Assembly: GCA_016771945.1 (NCBI GenBank)
Contig: QZLF01000003.1
Location: 558,001 to 622,000 of the forward strand
Direction of reading: 5' to 3'
Source: Candidatus Leucobacter sulfamidivorax
Lineage (GTDB): Bacteria; Actinomycetota; Actinomycetes; Actinomycetales; Microbacteriaceae
Length of the DNA: 64,000 bases
Below, in pieces: positions 1 to 8,442 of this stretch. The position numbers were made by a program, and so were the translations under genes. The notes below the pieces were generated by a model. The model saw only the letters and a list, made by a program, of their open reading frames with translations. It ran no database searches and was not told the DNA's origin. The stretch's first letter is position 1. Every line of letters starts with the position of its first letter.

Positions 1-1
1 G

Positions 2-1807
2 ACCGTGTGGCCCGCATTGGGCCGGCTGCAGGAGCTGCACAATATCGGCTTCGCGTCCGTGTTCGGGGTGAACTGGGCGTTCGCCTATGACGCCGTCGAC
101 TACCTGGGCGGCGATTCGAGCGGTTCGATCGTGCAGCACTACTGGTCTCTCTCACTTGAAGAGCAGTTCTATCTCGTCTGGCCGGTACTGCTGCTGCTGG
201 TTGCGCTCGCAGCGACCAAGGCGAGCCGTCGCATGCCGAGTATCGGACGCTCGACGCGGCCCTACCTCGTAGCGATCTCGCTCGTGTTCGCCGCATCGCT
301 GCTCTACTCGATCTACGAGACCGCCCACTCCCAGCCCGTCGCCTACTTCATCACCCCGACCCGCATGTGGGAGCTTGCTGCAGGCGGCTTGATCGCCTTC
401 TTGCCGGCATCCAAGCGATTCGCGCCCCCAGAGCTTCCAGTATCAGCGGAGCGAGCGCTGGACCGTCTCGTACGAGCCGCGCACCCCGTACTGTCGTGGG
501 TTGCGTGGGCAGCGATCCTCGCCTGCGCTCTGCTCTTCGATGCGGCGACTCCGTTTCCGGGCTCCATCGCGTTGATCCCCGTCGCCGCGACCGCATACCT
601 GCTCTGGCAGCAGCCGGCGGGGCATCGCTGGTCGCCGCAGCGGCTCAGTGAGGTCAAGCCGGTCCAGTGGCTCGGTGACATCTCGTACCCCGTCTATCTC
701 TGGCACTGGCCCTTGATCGCCGTGTTCATCGCACTACGGCACAACACACCCGGGCCACTCGGAGCCGTGGCACTGATCGTGGCGACGCTGCTGCTGGCCT
801 GGTTGACGAAGCGATGGGTCGAGGATCCGCTGCGCTTCCGGGTCGCGCCCTTCTCGAAGCCGCAGGTGATGCTGCCGGTTGCGGCCGCCGGGATCGCCGT
901 GGCGCTCGTGGCGGCGTTGGTGCCGTCGGCCGCGATTCGCGCAGAGTATCAAGCCAGCTATGCGCAGTTCGAGCAGCTCGACCCTGTTGACCAGAGCTGC
1001 CTCGGTGCGCTCGCCCTGGTCAACAACTGCGAGAATCCGTTTGCACGCACCAGCACGGTCGATCCCGCTGCTGCGAGGGAGGACAACTACATCACTCGGG
1101 GCATCCGCGATTGCCCGCAGCGGCCGAACTTGAGCGGCGATCTCGAGATCGACTGCGTGTTGAGCGATCCGAGCGATCCTCAGCGCAACGCGGTGCTCAT
1201 CGGCGATTCGTTCACCGCCCAAATCGCGGACTCGCTCGGCGACGCGGCCGAGCGTCTGGGATGGAGGCTGCACGAACGCACGCTCACCGGCTGCACCGGA
1301 TTCTTGCGCGAGACCGACGGCTCCGATAACGATGCGCTGCGCTACTGCATCGACTGGGCGAACCGCAACTACCAAGAGGTGCTCGACGACCAGACGGTGG
1401 ACACTGTCATCATCAGCGCGAGGTCGCTCGACGCGAACGCCTGGCAGGAACCGGTCGCCCGCGAGAGGATCGCAGCGTTCGTCGATGCCGGCAAACTGGT
1501 CGTGGTCGTGCACAGCCCCCCGGGTTTCGATCTCGACCCGCCCGTATGCGTCGGCGAGACGCCCGGCGATGATCCCTGCACACAGCCCGACGAGGGGCGC
1601 AATGATTGGCTCGCACAGGCAGCGGATGGAACAGGGGCCGAACTGCTCGAGCTTCGCGCGCTGCTCTGTCCGGAGGGCGTCTGCCACACGGTCATCGGAG
1701 GCACCGTCGCTTACCTGGACCAGCACCACCTGACGCAGTCCTTCGCGCACACCCTGAGTCCCTGGTTCGAACGTTCACTCAGCGAGCTGGTCGCCGAACA
1801 CGGCTGA
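2..1807 (+). CDS. Acyltransferase 3 / SGNH-type O-acyltransferase (5' end outside window)
   Basis: Integral membrane O-acyltransferase of the OafA/YrhL kind, expected to acetylate an exported polysaccharide. The frame is open to the window edge, so the N-terminus is missing; the first GTG at 5 is probably internal. The N-terminal half holds many hydrophobic segments and an SLSLEEQFY motif typical of acyltransferase 3 proteins. The C-terminal third looks like an extracytoplasmic SGNH hydrolase domain: IGDSF near residue 399 supplies the nucleophile block and DQHH near residue 571 fits the DxxH block. It converges with the WbqC gene, 65 bp away. Family assignment is solid; the acceptor is unknown. 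Confidence 0.9.
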   Translation, partial: TVWPALGRLQELHNIGFASVFGVNWAFAYDAVDYLGGDSSGSIVQHYWSLSLEEQFYLVWPVLLLLVALAATKASRRMPSIGRSTRPYLVAISLVFAASLLYSIYETAHSQPVAYFITPTRMWELAAGGLIAFLPASKRFAPPELPVSAERALDRLVRAAHPVLSWVAWAAILACALLFDAATPFPGSIALIPVAATAYLLWQQPAGHRWSPQRLSEVKPVQWLGDISYPVYLWHWPLIAVFIALRHNTPGPLGAVALIVATLLLAWLTKRWVEDPLRFRVAPFSKPQVMLPVAAAGIAVALVAALVPSAAIRAEYQASYAQFEQLDPVDQSCLGALALVNNCENPFARTSTVDPAAAREDNYITRGIRDCPQRPNLSGDLEIDCVLSDPSDPQRNAVLIGDSFTAQIADSLGDAAERLGWRLHERTLTGCTGFLRETDGSDNDALRYCIDWANRNYQEVLDDQTVDTVIISARSLDANAWQEPVARERIAAFVDAGKLVVVVHSPPGFDLDPPVCVGETPGDDPCTQPDEGRNDWLAQAADGTGAELLELRALLCPEGVCHTVIGGTVAYLDQHHLTQSFAHTLSPWFERSLSELVAEHG

Positions 1808-1872
1808 TCCGAGGCGGGCGGCAATGCCGTTCGGATGTTCGGCAGTGCTGGAAAGTTCGCGTCGGTCAGGAA

Positions 1873-2583
1873 CTACTCGAGCGACCAGCGCGATGCGGCG
1901 AGCAGTTCGTCGAGATAGGGCAAATCGTAACGCATGACGAGATCGACGATCGAGAGCGCGAGTTCGCCCGACCCTCCTTCGAGTTCCTCGTCGAACTCGC
2001 GGAAGCGCAACTCCAAGCCCCGCTCAGCGAAGCTCCTGGGCGAGTAGAGCACCCTCCCACCGCTGAGCTGGTAATAGCTGTCGCCACCGGCCGCGAGGCT
2101 GAGTTCGATCAGTCGCTGCTCCGGCGGCAGGCTCTCATCGTGCTCGATATTCGATGCGAACTCGAGCGTCGAGGTGATACCGAGCAGCTCGCGCACCGCA
2201 TGCATCGAATGCAGCAGTAACTCGAGCAGCGACCCACCGGCCTCGCCTCCTGCGAGCCCGGTTTCTACGAGCTCGAGCCCACGATCGCGGTGAGGCGCGC
2301 CCCTGTAGGCCCGATCGAGACTGCTCAGCAGGCAGTCTCGCTGCTCGACGAAATTGTCGGCCAGCCGGCGTTCTCGAATCGTCGTGCGCGCAGGCCCGTG
2401 CCTCACGGGGACGGTCATCCAGCGCACCCTGCCGCCGTTGCGGTATCGATTGCGATTCATCCATCCACTCGTATATTGCACCGTGTCGTAGACGACGAAG
2501 GTGTCGACCGAGCGCATCATCTGCCAATAGCCCAGGTAGGGGAAGAAATAGGGCTGCATGATCGCGACGCGGGTACCGCTCAC
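1873..2583 (-). CDS. WbqC-like family protein
   Basis: Member of the WbqC family, found in polysaccharide clusters and of uncertain biochemistry. The N-terminus has the hallmark IMQPYFFPYLGYWQ followed by a D-x-V-QY stretch. I prefer the GTG at 2583 because GTGA overlaps the upstream stop by 4 bp; a GTG two codons earlier (2589) is possible. It is the last gene of a four-gene leftward set (epimerase, ATP-grasp, phosphoesterase, WbqC) joined by 4-bp overlaps, which suggests translational coupling and one shared pathway step, perhaps decoration of a sugar (inference). Confidence 0.85.
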   Translation of the reverse strand: MSGTRVAIMQPYFFPYLGYWQMMRSVDTFVVYDTVQYTSGWMNRNRYRNGGRVRWMTVPVRHGPARTTIRERRLADNFVEQRDCLLSSLDRAYRGAPHRDRGLELVETGLAGGEAGGSLLELLLHSMHAVRELLGITSTLEFASNIEHDESLPPEQRLIELSLAAGGDSYYQLSGGRVLYSPRSFAERGLELRFREFDEELEGGSGELALSIVDLVMRYDLPYLDELLAASRWSLE

Positions 2584-3263
2584 CGGCACTCCCTGCAGTG
2601 CGAGCCGACGGGAAGACCGAGCGGAAGACTGCTGCCGACGTAATCGGGCAGCCCCGCGGAGGCGATCGCCGCACGGGTCGCTTCGATGTCATACTCCACT
2701 CGCTCGATACGCATGCTCTCGCCGTCGACGATCGCAAAGGATGCTCGGGGATCGCTATCGCGGGGTTGGCCGACCGACCCGGGGTTGCAGTACCGTATGC
2801 CCGCACCCTCCCAGAGCAGAGGAACATGGGTATGGCCCGAGGCGAACAGGCCGCTCTGGCGCCCCGTAAACATCTCGACGCTCGGCTCGCGAAGATACTG
2901 CTCGAGCGGGTCATCCCAGCCACCGTGCACTGCCTCGATGCCGAACGCGCTCAGCACCAGCGGTAGGGCGCCGAGCCACTCCAGGTGCTCGGTCTCGATG
3001 ACGGTGCGCTGGTAGGCGATGCACAGATCCGCAGTGGCCGAGCGACCGCTCAACCGACCCGTGACCAGGTAGTCGTCGTGGTTGCCCCGCACACCGACCG
3101 CACCGCGTTCGCGCAGCGCAGCGCAGCACTCGTTGATCTGCGGAGCCCACCCCGCGGTGTCACCGAGACAGAACAGTTCGTTGACGCCGAGCCGATCGAG
3201 CCGCGCGAGCACGGCACTGAGCGCGGGGTAGTTGCCGTGGATATCGGAGAGCAGCGCGATCAC
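2580..3263 (-). CDS. Metallophosphoesterase, calcineurin-like (YfcE type)
   Basis: Small cytosolic phosphoesterase of about 227 residues. The dinuclear-metal motifs are visible in order: SDIHGN at the N-terminus, GDTAGW, GNHD, then HGGWDD and GHTH. This set defines calcineurin-like phosphodiesterases of the YfcE/MJ0936 type. The start ATG overlaps the ATP-grasp stop by 4 bp (3260-3263), and its own stop overlaps the WbqC start. Placement between an ATP-grasp ligase and WbqC suggests it removes phosphate from an intermediate of the same pathway; the substrate cannot be read from sequence. Confidence 0.88.
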   Translation of the reverse strand: MIALLSDIHGNYPALSAVLARLDRLGVNELFCLGDTAGWAPQINECCAALRERGAVGVRGNHDDYLVTGRLSGRSATADLCIAYQRTVIETEHLEWLGALPLVLSAFGIEAVHGGWDDPLEQYLREPSVEMFTGRQSGLFASGHTHVPLLWEGAGIRYCNPGSVGQPRDSDPRASFAIVDGESMRIERVEYDIEATRAAIASAGLPDYVGSSLPLGLPVGSHCRECR

Positions 3264-4222
3264 TCGAGCACCGCCGAGTCCTCGATGTAGCGCACGGCCT
3301 TGCCGTGCAGGATCTCGGGCTGCGTCGGCACAGCCCCCTCGAGCTGGTAGCGCACGAGCATGGCGGCTTCGTTGTAGCCGAAAAGCCTACGCAGGGAGCT
3401 GCTCGACGAGATTCGAGCATTGATCTCGAGCAAGCGGGCTTCTCCATGGTCGATTCGGAATTGCATGTTGATCGCGCCCGAAGGTCGAAGCATACGAGTA
3501 ATACGTGTCACCGCCGCTTCGATTTCGGGAACCTCTCCCGAACTGCGCACTCGCGTCGTCGTTCCCCCGGGATCGAGCCATCGCTGCAGGGTGATACTTG
3601 CGGCAACACCACCTGCACCGTCGCCGAACACGCCGACAGTGTATTCGGCGTCGGTGTTTCCGACGATCTGCTGCGCAAACAGCTGCTCCGGAAAGCCGGC
3701 TCGCACCGCAGCGAACTCCGCCTCGGAGCCGATACGGCAGATTCCGCGCGAGCCGTAGCCCGAACGCGGCTTGGCGAGGAAGGGCGAGCCGAGCAGGCGC
3801 GCGAGTCGTGCGTAGTCGACGTCGAGCGAACTCGGGATCCGGGCAGGATCCCCTTCCAGCATCTCGTGAAGCAGCCATTTGTCCTGGGAAACCTCGAGCG
3901 TCGCGCAACCGGGCAGCGCGACCGGCGCGGGCAGTCGGCTTTCGAGCTCGGGATCGAGGATGAAACGATCAAGTTCGGGGTCGAGCGTCGGAATGAACAG
4001 CTCGACTCGACTCGAGCGCATCAGCCCGGCCAGCCACTCCGGCCACTGAGCCGACGCGGCAGACGGGGCATGAACGAACTCGTCAGCCCACGCCCGGCCC
4101 ACGGCGTGCTCATGGATGTCGCTGCCGATCAGATGAAACCCCGGGCAGTGGGCGCGCAGAGATCGCAACACCCCGTAGCCGACCACACCGCCGACACCAC
4201 TGATCAAGATGCGTCGGGTCAT
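3260..4222 (-). CDS. ATP-grasp domain protein
   Basis: ATP-grasp ligase-like protein of 320 residues, resembling carbamoyl-phosphate synthase large-subunit-like proteins of polysaccharide clusters. It opens with a Rossmann-like segment (ISGVGGVVGYGVLRSL), then has the nucleotide-binding segment FLAKPRSGYGSRG and, near the C-terminus, LLEINARISSSSS, the metal and phosphate part of the fold. Such enzymes join a carboxylate to an amine or thiol through an acyl-phosphate. It overlaps both neighbours by 4 bp. A role in amidating or aminoacylating a sugar is inference only. Confidence 0.85.
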   Translation of the reverse strand: MTRRILISGVGGVVGYGVLRSLRAHCPGFHLIGSDIHEHAVGRAWADEFVHAPSAASAQWPEWLAGLMRSSRVELFIPTLDPELDRFILDPELESRLPAPVALPGCATLEVSQDKWLLHEMLEGDPARIPSSLDVDYARLARLLGSPFLAKPRSGYGSRGICRIGSEAEFAAVRAGFPEQLFAQQIVGNTDAEYTVGVFGDGAGGVAASITLQRWLDPGGTTTRVRSSGEVPEIEAAVTRITRMLRPSGAINMQFRIDHGEARLLEINARISSSSSLRRLFGYNEAAMLVRYQLEGAVPTQPEILHGKAVRYIEDSAVLE

Positions 4223-5037
4223 GCACGGGCCGCCTCGATGATGCGGCTGAGCCCCATTTCGATGGACACCACGGATCGGAATCCCGGCAGCGTCGACACT
4301 GCGGACTCCTCATCGTTCATCTCGCTCGCCGGTCGACCTTCGACCAGCTCGTGCGCTGCGCGGGCGAGCTCTTCGAAGCTGCGGGAACCCGGTGAGACGA
4401 TATCGAACACGCCGCCCGCGTCCAGTTCGAGTGCGACGAGCACTGCGGTGCAAAAATCATCGATGTGCAGATAGTCGCGGCTCAGCCCGGGTTCGGGCAC
4501 CGGCGTCTCGACTCCGGCGAGCGCGCCGTCGACGAGCCGATAGAGGCCGAGCTGGCTGGGCCGACACCGGCCTTCGTCATCGTAGACATGACTCGGACGT
4601 AGCACCGTAACAGTCAATGGCGACTGCGGGATCCGCGCCGCGAGCAACTCGTCGCCGTGCCGTTTCGTCAGAGGGTAGAGGGGGTGCCCTCGATAACCTG
4701 CGGGGTCGGTGACGTAGCAGGTCGAGATATGCACGAGGCGCGTCGCTCCGACGGCTTCGGCGAGCTGTGCTGCGAAGAGCGGGCCGAACGAGTTCACAAG
4801 CATCATGTCGCGATCGCTGCCCGCGCTTTCGGGTGAGAGCGCACCGGCCAGGTTGACCACGGCGTCGAATCGTTCGCGCACAGCCCACTCCGGCGGCTCG
4901 CCCAGGCCCAGCTCCAATTGCAGCGATCCGGAGCGACCGGCGAATCGCACCTCGTCCCCTCGGTTCTCGAGTCGAACCGCGAGCGCCTTGCCGAGCAGCG
5001 ATGTGCTGCCGATCAGGAGGACTCGCATGCGGCTCAT
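4219..5037 (-). CDS. NAD-dependent epimerase/dehydratase (RmlD-like SDR)
   Basis: Extended short-chain dehydrogenase of 272 residues. The N-terminus MRVLLIGSTSLLGKALA is a Rossmann glycine-rich loop, the middle has VVNLAGALSPES and HISTCYVTD, and YPLTKRHGD fits the YxxxK catalytic pair. It resembles dTDP-4-dehydrorhamnose reductase-like proteins, but a full RmlD occurs elsewhere in the window, so another sugar is likely. An internal ATG at 5028 is an alternative start. Only 37 bp separate it from the divergent aminotransferase gene, so the two promoters must be very compact. First gene of the coupled set ending in WbqC. Confidence 0.82.
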   Translation of the reverse strand: MSRMRVLLIGSTSLLGKALAVRLENRGDEVRFAGRSGSLQLELGLGEPPEWAVRERFDAVVNLAGALSPESAGSDRDMMLVNSFGPLFAAQLAEAVGATRLVHISTCYVTDPAGYRGHPLYPLTKRHGDELLAARIPQSPLTVTVLRPSHVYDDEGRCRPSQLGLYRLVDGALAGVETPVPEPGLSRDYLHIDDFCTAVLVALELDAGGVFDIVSPGSRSFEELARAAHELVEGRPASEMNDEESAVSTLPGFRSVVSIEMGLSRIIEAARA

Positions 5038-5074
5038 CCTACCAACCGCGTTGGAAGTCTCCTACGATAGTGCT

Positions 5075-6151
5075 ATGAGCGACGACGGGAACCGCAGTAC
5101 TGTCGTGCCCCTCATGCGTCCGCGGTTGCCGACCGCCGACCAAGTGCTGCCGAGACTGCGCAGCATCGACGCCTCGGGCTGGTACTCGAACTTCGGCCCG
5201 CAGGTACGCAGTCTGGAGGCGCGCCTCGCCGAGTTGCTCGGCGTGCCCGCGGAGACCGTGATCACCGCGGCGAGCGCCACTCGGGGCCTCGAAGGCGCGC
5301 TCGCCATCTCCGGTACTCACCGGTGGGAAGTGCCTGCCTGGACCTTCGCCGCCACCGTCGGGGCCGCGCTCGGAGCGGGCAAGCAGTTACGGTTCGTCGA
5401 CGTCGAGGAGCACTCCTGGTGGCTCGAGAGCAGCGCGCCGGCGCGTATCGTGGTCGCCCCCTTCGGCTCCTGGCGCGATGACGTGATCCTTAGCTGCGAT
5501 GAGGTGGTCGTGGACGCGGCCGCCTCACTGGGCGCGATGCCGAGACTCAGCGGTATCGGCCCACGGGTCACGGTAGTCTTCTCGCTCGGCGCGACCAAGG
5601 TGCTCGGTTCTGGCGAGGGCGGATTCGCGGTGTTCGGAAGCGCAGAGCGGGCTGAGCAGTTCCGTGAGTGGACCCGGCACGGCTTCAGGGACGATCGGAT
5701 CGCGTACACCATAGGCTCGAACGCGAAGTTGTCGGAGCACGCTGCCGCCTATGCGCATACGGCATTGGATCTGTGGGGGCAGGAGCGTGCCGAGTGGGAT
5801 CGGGCACGCGGGCTGGCGCGCGACGTGGAGCACGCGACGGGGCTCACCTCTCACCCGGGAGTCGCAGCTCACCCGAACCCGTACTGGATCGTCATGTTCC
5901 CGGATCGCGGAACCCGGGATCTCGCCGAGCGCACCCTTGCGGCGCACGGCGTCGAGACGAGGCGTTGGTGGGCGGACGGGTGTCATAGGATGCCCGGTTT
6001 CGAAGCAGTAGAACGGGGTGATCTACCTCGCAGCGATCGCGCGGCCGAAACGAGCCTCGCCCTGCCGATGTTCAGGGAAATCGGCGAGATCGAAGCTCAT
6101 CGGATCGCCGATGCACTTCGTCAGACGCGGCTTCTGGCCGGCACGTGGTGA
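5075..6151 (+). CDS. DegT/DnrJ/EryC1 family aminotransferase
   Basis: PLP-dependent sugar aminotransferase of 358 residues. The Schiff-base lysine is predicted at K175 in LGATKVLGSGEGG and the pyridine-N aspartate at D147 in VVVDAAASLGA; ITAASATRGLE near residue 63 binds the cofactor phosphate. The start at 5075 (MSDDGN) gives the usual family length; the frame extends further upstream but only across the divergent epimerase gene. It overlaps the following glycosyltransferase by 4 bp (GTGA). It likely transfers an amino group to a 3- or 4-keto nucleotide sugar; the exact sugar is unknown. Confidence 0.88.
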   Translation: MSDDGNRSTVVPLMRPRLPTADQVLPRLRSIDASGWYSNFGPQVRSLEARLAELLGVPAETVITAASATRGLEGALAISGTHRWEVPAWTFAATVGAALGAGKQLRFVDVEEHSWWLESSAPARIVVAPFGSWRDDVILSCDEVVVDAAASLGAMPRLSGIGPRVTVVFSLGATKVLGSGEGGFAVFGSAERAEQFREWTRHGFRDDRIAYTIGSNAKLSEHAAAYAHTALDLWGQERAEWDRARGLARDVEHATGLTSHPGVAAHPNPYWIVMFPDRGTRDLAERTLAAHGVETRRWWADGCHRMPGFEAVERGDLPRSDRAAETSLALPMFREIGEIEAHRIADALRQTRLLAGTW

Positions 6152-7125
6152 GGCGGCTCGGGGTCGGCGACCCCGCTCCCTCGCCGCTCGTCGCCAGCCC
6201 CGAGCACGAGCTGTCGGCCGCGTGGGAGGCGCACAGCCAACCGGCGGTAAGCATCATCTGTGCGACCTACCAGCACTCCGAGTTCATCAGCGACGCTCTG
6301 AACGGGTTTCTCGGCCAGGTGACCGACTTCGCGTTCGAGGTGCTCGTGCGCGACGATGCCTCCGACGACGGCACCGCCGAGATCGTCGCCGATTTCGCCG
6401 AGCGCTACCCCGGCGTCGTTCGTGCGGTGCTGGAGCCCGAGAACACCTGGCCGCAGCAGCAGGCGGCCTTCCTGCTGCAACCGCAGAGCCGTGGCGAGTT
6501 CATCGCCTACTGCGAGGGCGACGACTACTGGACCGACCCGCACCATCTCGCCACGCTCGTCGCGGAGTTGCGGGCGCATCCCGAGGCATCCGCAGTCTAC
6601 TGCCCCACGGTCAACATCGCCCGTGGTCGCATCACCCTCCGGTACGAGTACAAGCACGGCGTCCACGATCCCCTGCTCATCCCCCACTTCCCCGGTATCC
6701 CGCTCGGCGCGATCTGCGCCCGCAACATTCCCGTGCCGGCCCCGCCGATGCGGCACCGGATCAGAGCGCTCGACCGCTACCACCTCTCGACGTGGGCGAA
6801 GGCAGGACCCATCCTCCCGGTGCCCCATGCTGCGCCCTCCGTCTATCGACTGCACGAGGGCGGCCAATGGTCGCCGCTGACCGAGAAGGATCGCGCCGCA
6901 CTTGTGGTCGATTCCTACATCTGGATCGCCGAGTGGTGGCGCGACCAGGGCGATGACGCCCTCGCGGGCGAGTTCGAGCGTGCCGCGATCCGTCGTCTGC
7001 TCAACGCGCTGCCAGAAGCGGAACTGATCGCGTTTCGATGTCGATTCGTCTTCCTCAGAGGTGTCGGCGCCGCGATACTGAGGCACCTCTCAGATCTGCG
7101 GCGCGCTATTTGCCGGCACCGATGA
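6148..7125 (+). CDS. Glycosyltransferase family 2
   Basis: GT-A glycosyltransferase, 325 residues. VSIICATYQHSEFI opens the nucleotide-binding fold, LVRDDASDDGTAE is the family-2 signature, and YCEGDDYWTDP carries a DxD-like metal site. I chose GTG 6148, which overlaps the aminotransferase TGA by 4 bp; GTG 6145 is equally readable. It has no obvious membrane segment. Its 3' end overlaps the convergent nucleotide-sugar dehydrogenase by 20 bp. Likely adds one sugar during repeat-unit assembly at the cytoplasmic face. Confidence 0.9.
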   Translation: MRRLGVGDPAPSPLVASPEHELSAAWEAHSQPAVSIICATYQHSEFISDALNGFLGQVTDFAFEVLVRDDASDDGTAEIVADFAERYPGVVRAVLEPENTWPQQQAAFLLQPQSRGEFIAYCEGDDYWTDPHHLATLVAELRAHPEASAVYCPTVNIARGRITLRYEYKHGVHDPLLIPHFPGIPLGAICARNIPVPAPPMRHRIRALDRYHLSTWAKAGPILPVPHAAPSVYRLHEGGQWSPLTEKDRAALVVDSYIWIAEWWRDQGDDALAGEFERAAIRRLLNALPEAELIAFRCRFVFLRGVGAAILRHLSDLRRAICRHR

Positions 7126-8401
7126 CGATGCGGGGCACGCCCGTCCAGGCCGCAGGCTCGGTGTAGTTGCGCCCGTCGGCGAACAGCTTGATCCCGGGGA
7201 AGTCGGCGGGTCCGAGCTCACGGTACTCGACATGGTCGGCCTGCAGGATCGCGACATCGACCGAATCGCCGAGCCGGTGCGCGGTGAAGCCGTAGTGCGC
7301 GAGCTCCTCGTCGTTGAACAGCGGATCATGCACGGTGACGATCGCGCCGCGCTTCTTGAGCTCCTCCACGGTCGGGAACACTCCCGAGACCGCGGTCTCC
7401 TTCACCCCACCGCGATAGGCCGCGCCGAGAACGACCACGCGCTGTCCTGCGAGATCGCCGATGAGCTGCTGCACTCGATCGACGACGTACGTCGGCATCG
7501 TGGCGTTGTAGTTACGGGCGGTGCGCACGATGTCGGCGTCGGGATCGGTCGAGAGGTAGAGCCGCGGGTAGACGGGGATGCAGTGGCCGCCGACCGCGAT
7601 ACCGGGCCGATGGATGTGGCTGAACGGCTGCGAGTTGCAGGCCTCGATCACCTTGTAGACGTCGATGCCCGCCGTGTCGGCGAAGCGGGCGAACTGGTTC
7701 GCCAGGCCGATGTTCACGTCGCGGTAAGTGGTTTCCGCGAGCTTCGCCATCTCGGCGGCCTCGGCCGTGCCCATGTCCCACACTCCGTTCGGACGGGGCA
7801 GGTCGTCGCGCTCGTCGAAGGTGAGCACCGACTCGTAGAACTCGATAGCGCGCTCCGTGCCGGCCTGGTTCAGGCCGCCGACGAGCTTCGGGTACTTCTT
7901 GAGGTCCGCGTACACACGGCCTGTGAGCACGCGCTCCGGGGAGAAGACGAGGTGGAAATCCTGCCCCTCCGTGAGGCCCGAGACCTCTTCGATGAGCGGC
8001 TTCCAGCGACCGCGGGTCGTGCCCACGGGCAGAGTCGTCTCGTAGGAGATCAGTGTGCCGGGAGTGAGGTTCTCCGCGAGCGAGCGAGTGGCCGCGTCCA
8101 TCCACCCGAAGTCGGGCTGCCAGGTCTCCTCGTCAACGAGCAACGGCACCACGATGACGACCGCATCGGCACCCGGGATCGCATCCGCGTAGTCGGTCGT
8201 GGCACGCAGCTTGCCGGCGGGTACCTGCTCGGCGAGCCTCTCGGCGAGGCCGTGCTCGCCTGGGAACGGTTCGACCCCCTGGTTGATGCAATCCACCAGT
8301 GCCTGGTTCACATCGACGCCGACGACCTCATGCCCCATCGAAGCGTATTGAGTGGCAAGCGGGAGGCCGATTTTTCCGGTAGCGACAACAGCAATCTTCA
8401 C
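7106..8401 (-). CDS. Nucleotide sugar dehydrogenase (UDP-N-acetylhexosamine 6-dehydrogenase, WecC/WbpA type)
   Basis: Oxidises C6 of a UDP-N-acetylhexosamine to the uronic acid with two NAD+. The 431-residue protein starts with the Rossmann motif ATGKIGLPLA and has the catalytic cysteine C274 in VGGHCIPVYP and lysine K220 in EMAKLAETTYRDV, as in WecC, WbpA and related enzymes. The product would be UDP-ManNAcA or UDP-GlcNAcA. A Gfo/Idh oxidoreductase, a DegT aminotransferase and an LpxA-like acyltransferase elsewhere in the window could continue a diacetamido-uronic acid pathway (inference). It lies 41 bp from the upstream glycosyltransferase on the same strand. Confidence 0.9.
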   Translation of the reverse strand: MKIAVVATGKIGLPLATQYASMGHEVVGVDVNQALVDCINQGVEPFPGEHGLAERLAEQVPAGKLRATTDYADAIPGADAVVIVVPLLVDEETWQPDFGWMDAATRSLAENLTPGTLISYETTLPVGTTRGRWKPLIEEVSGLTEGQDFHLVFSPERVLTGRVYADLKKYPKLVGGLNQAGTERAIEFYESVLTFDERDDLPRPNGVWDMGTAEAAEMAKLAETTYRDVNIGLANQFARFADTAGIDVYKVIEACNSQPFSHIHRPGIAVGGHCIPVYPRLYLSTDPDADIVRTARNYNATMPTYVVDRVQQLIGDLAGQRVVVLGAAYRGGVKETAVSGVFPTVEELKKRGAIVTVHDPLFNDEELAHYGFTAHRLGDSVDVAILQADHVEYRELGPADFPGIKLFADGRNYTEPAAWTGVPRIVIGAGK

Positions 8402-8442
8402 GCGAGAAGTCTATCTTCCTTCACAGGCCTGCCCTCACCGTG

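Noticed and set aside
7106-7125. 20-bp overlap of convergent stops as a regulatory antisense device
   Set aside because: Short convergent overlaps are common in dense genomes; nothing else supports regulation.
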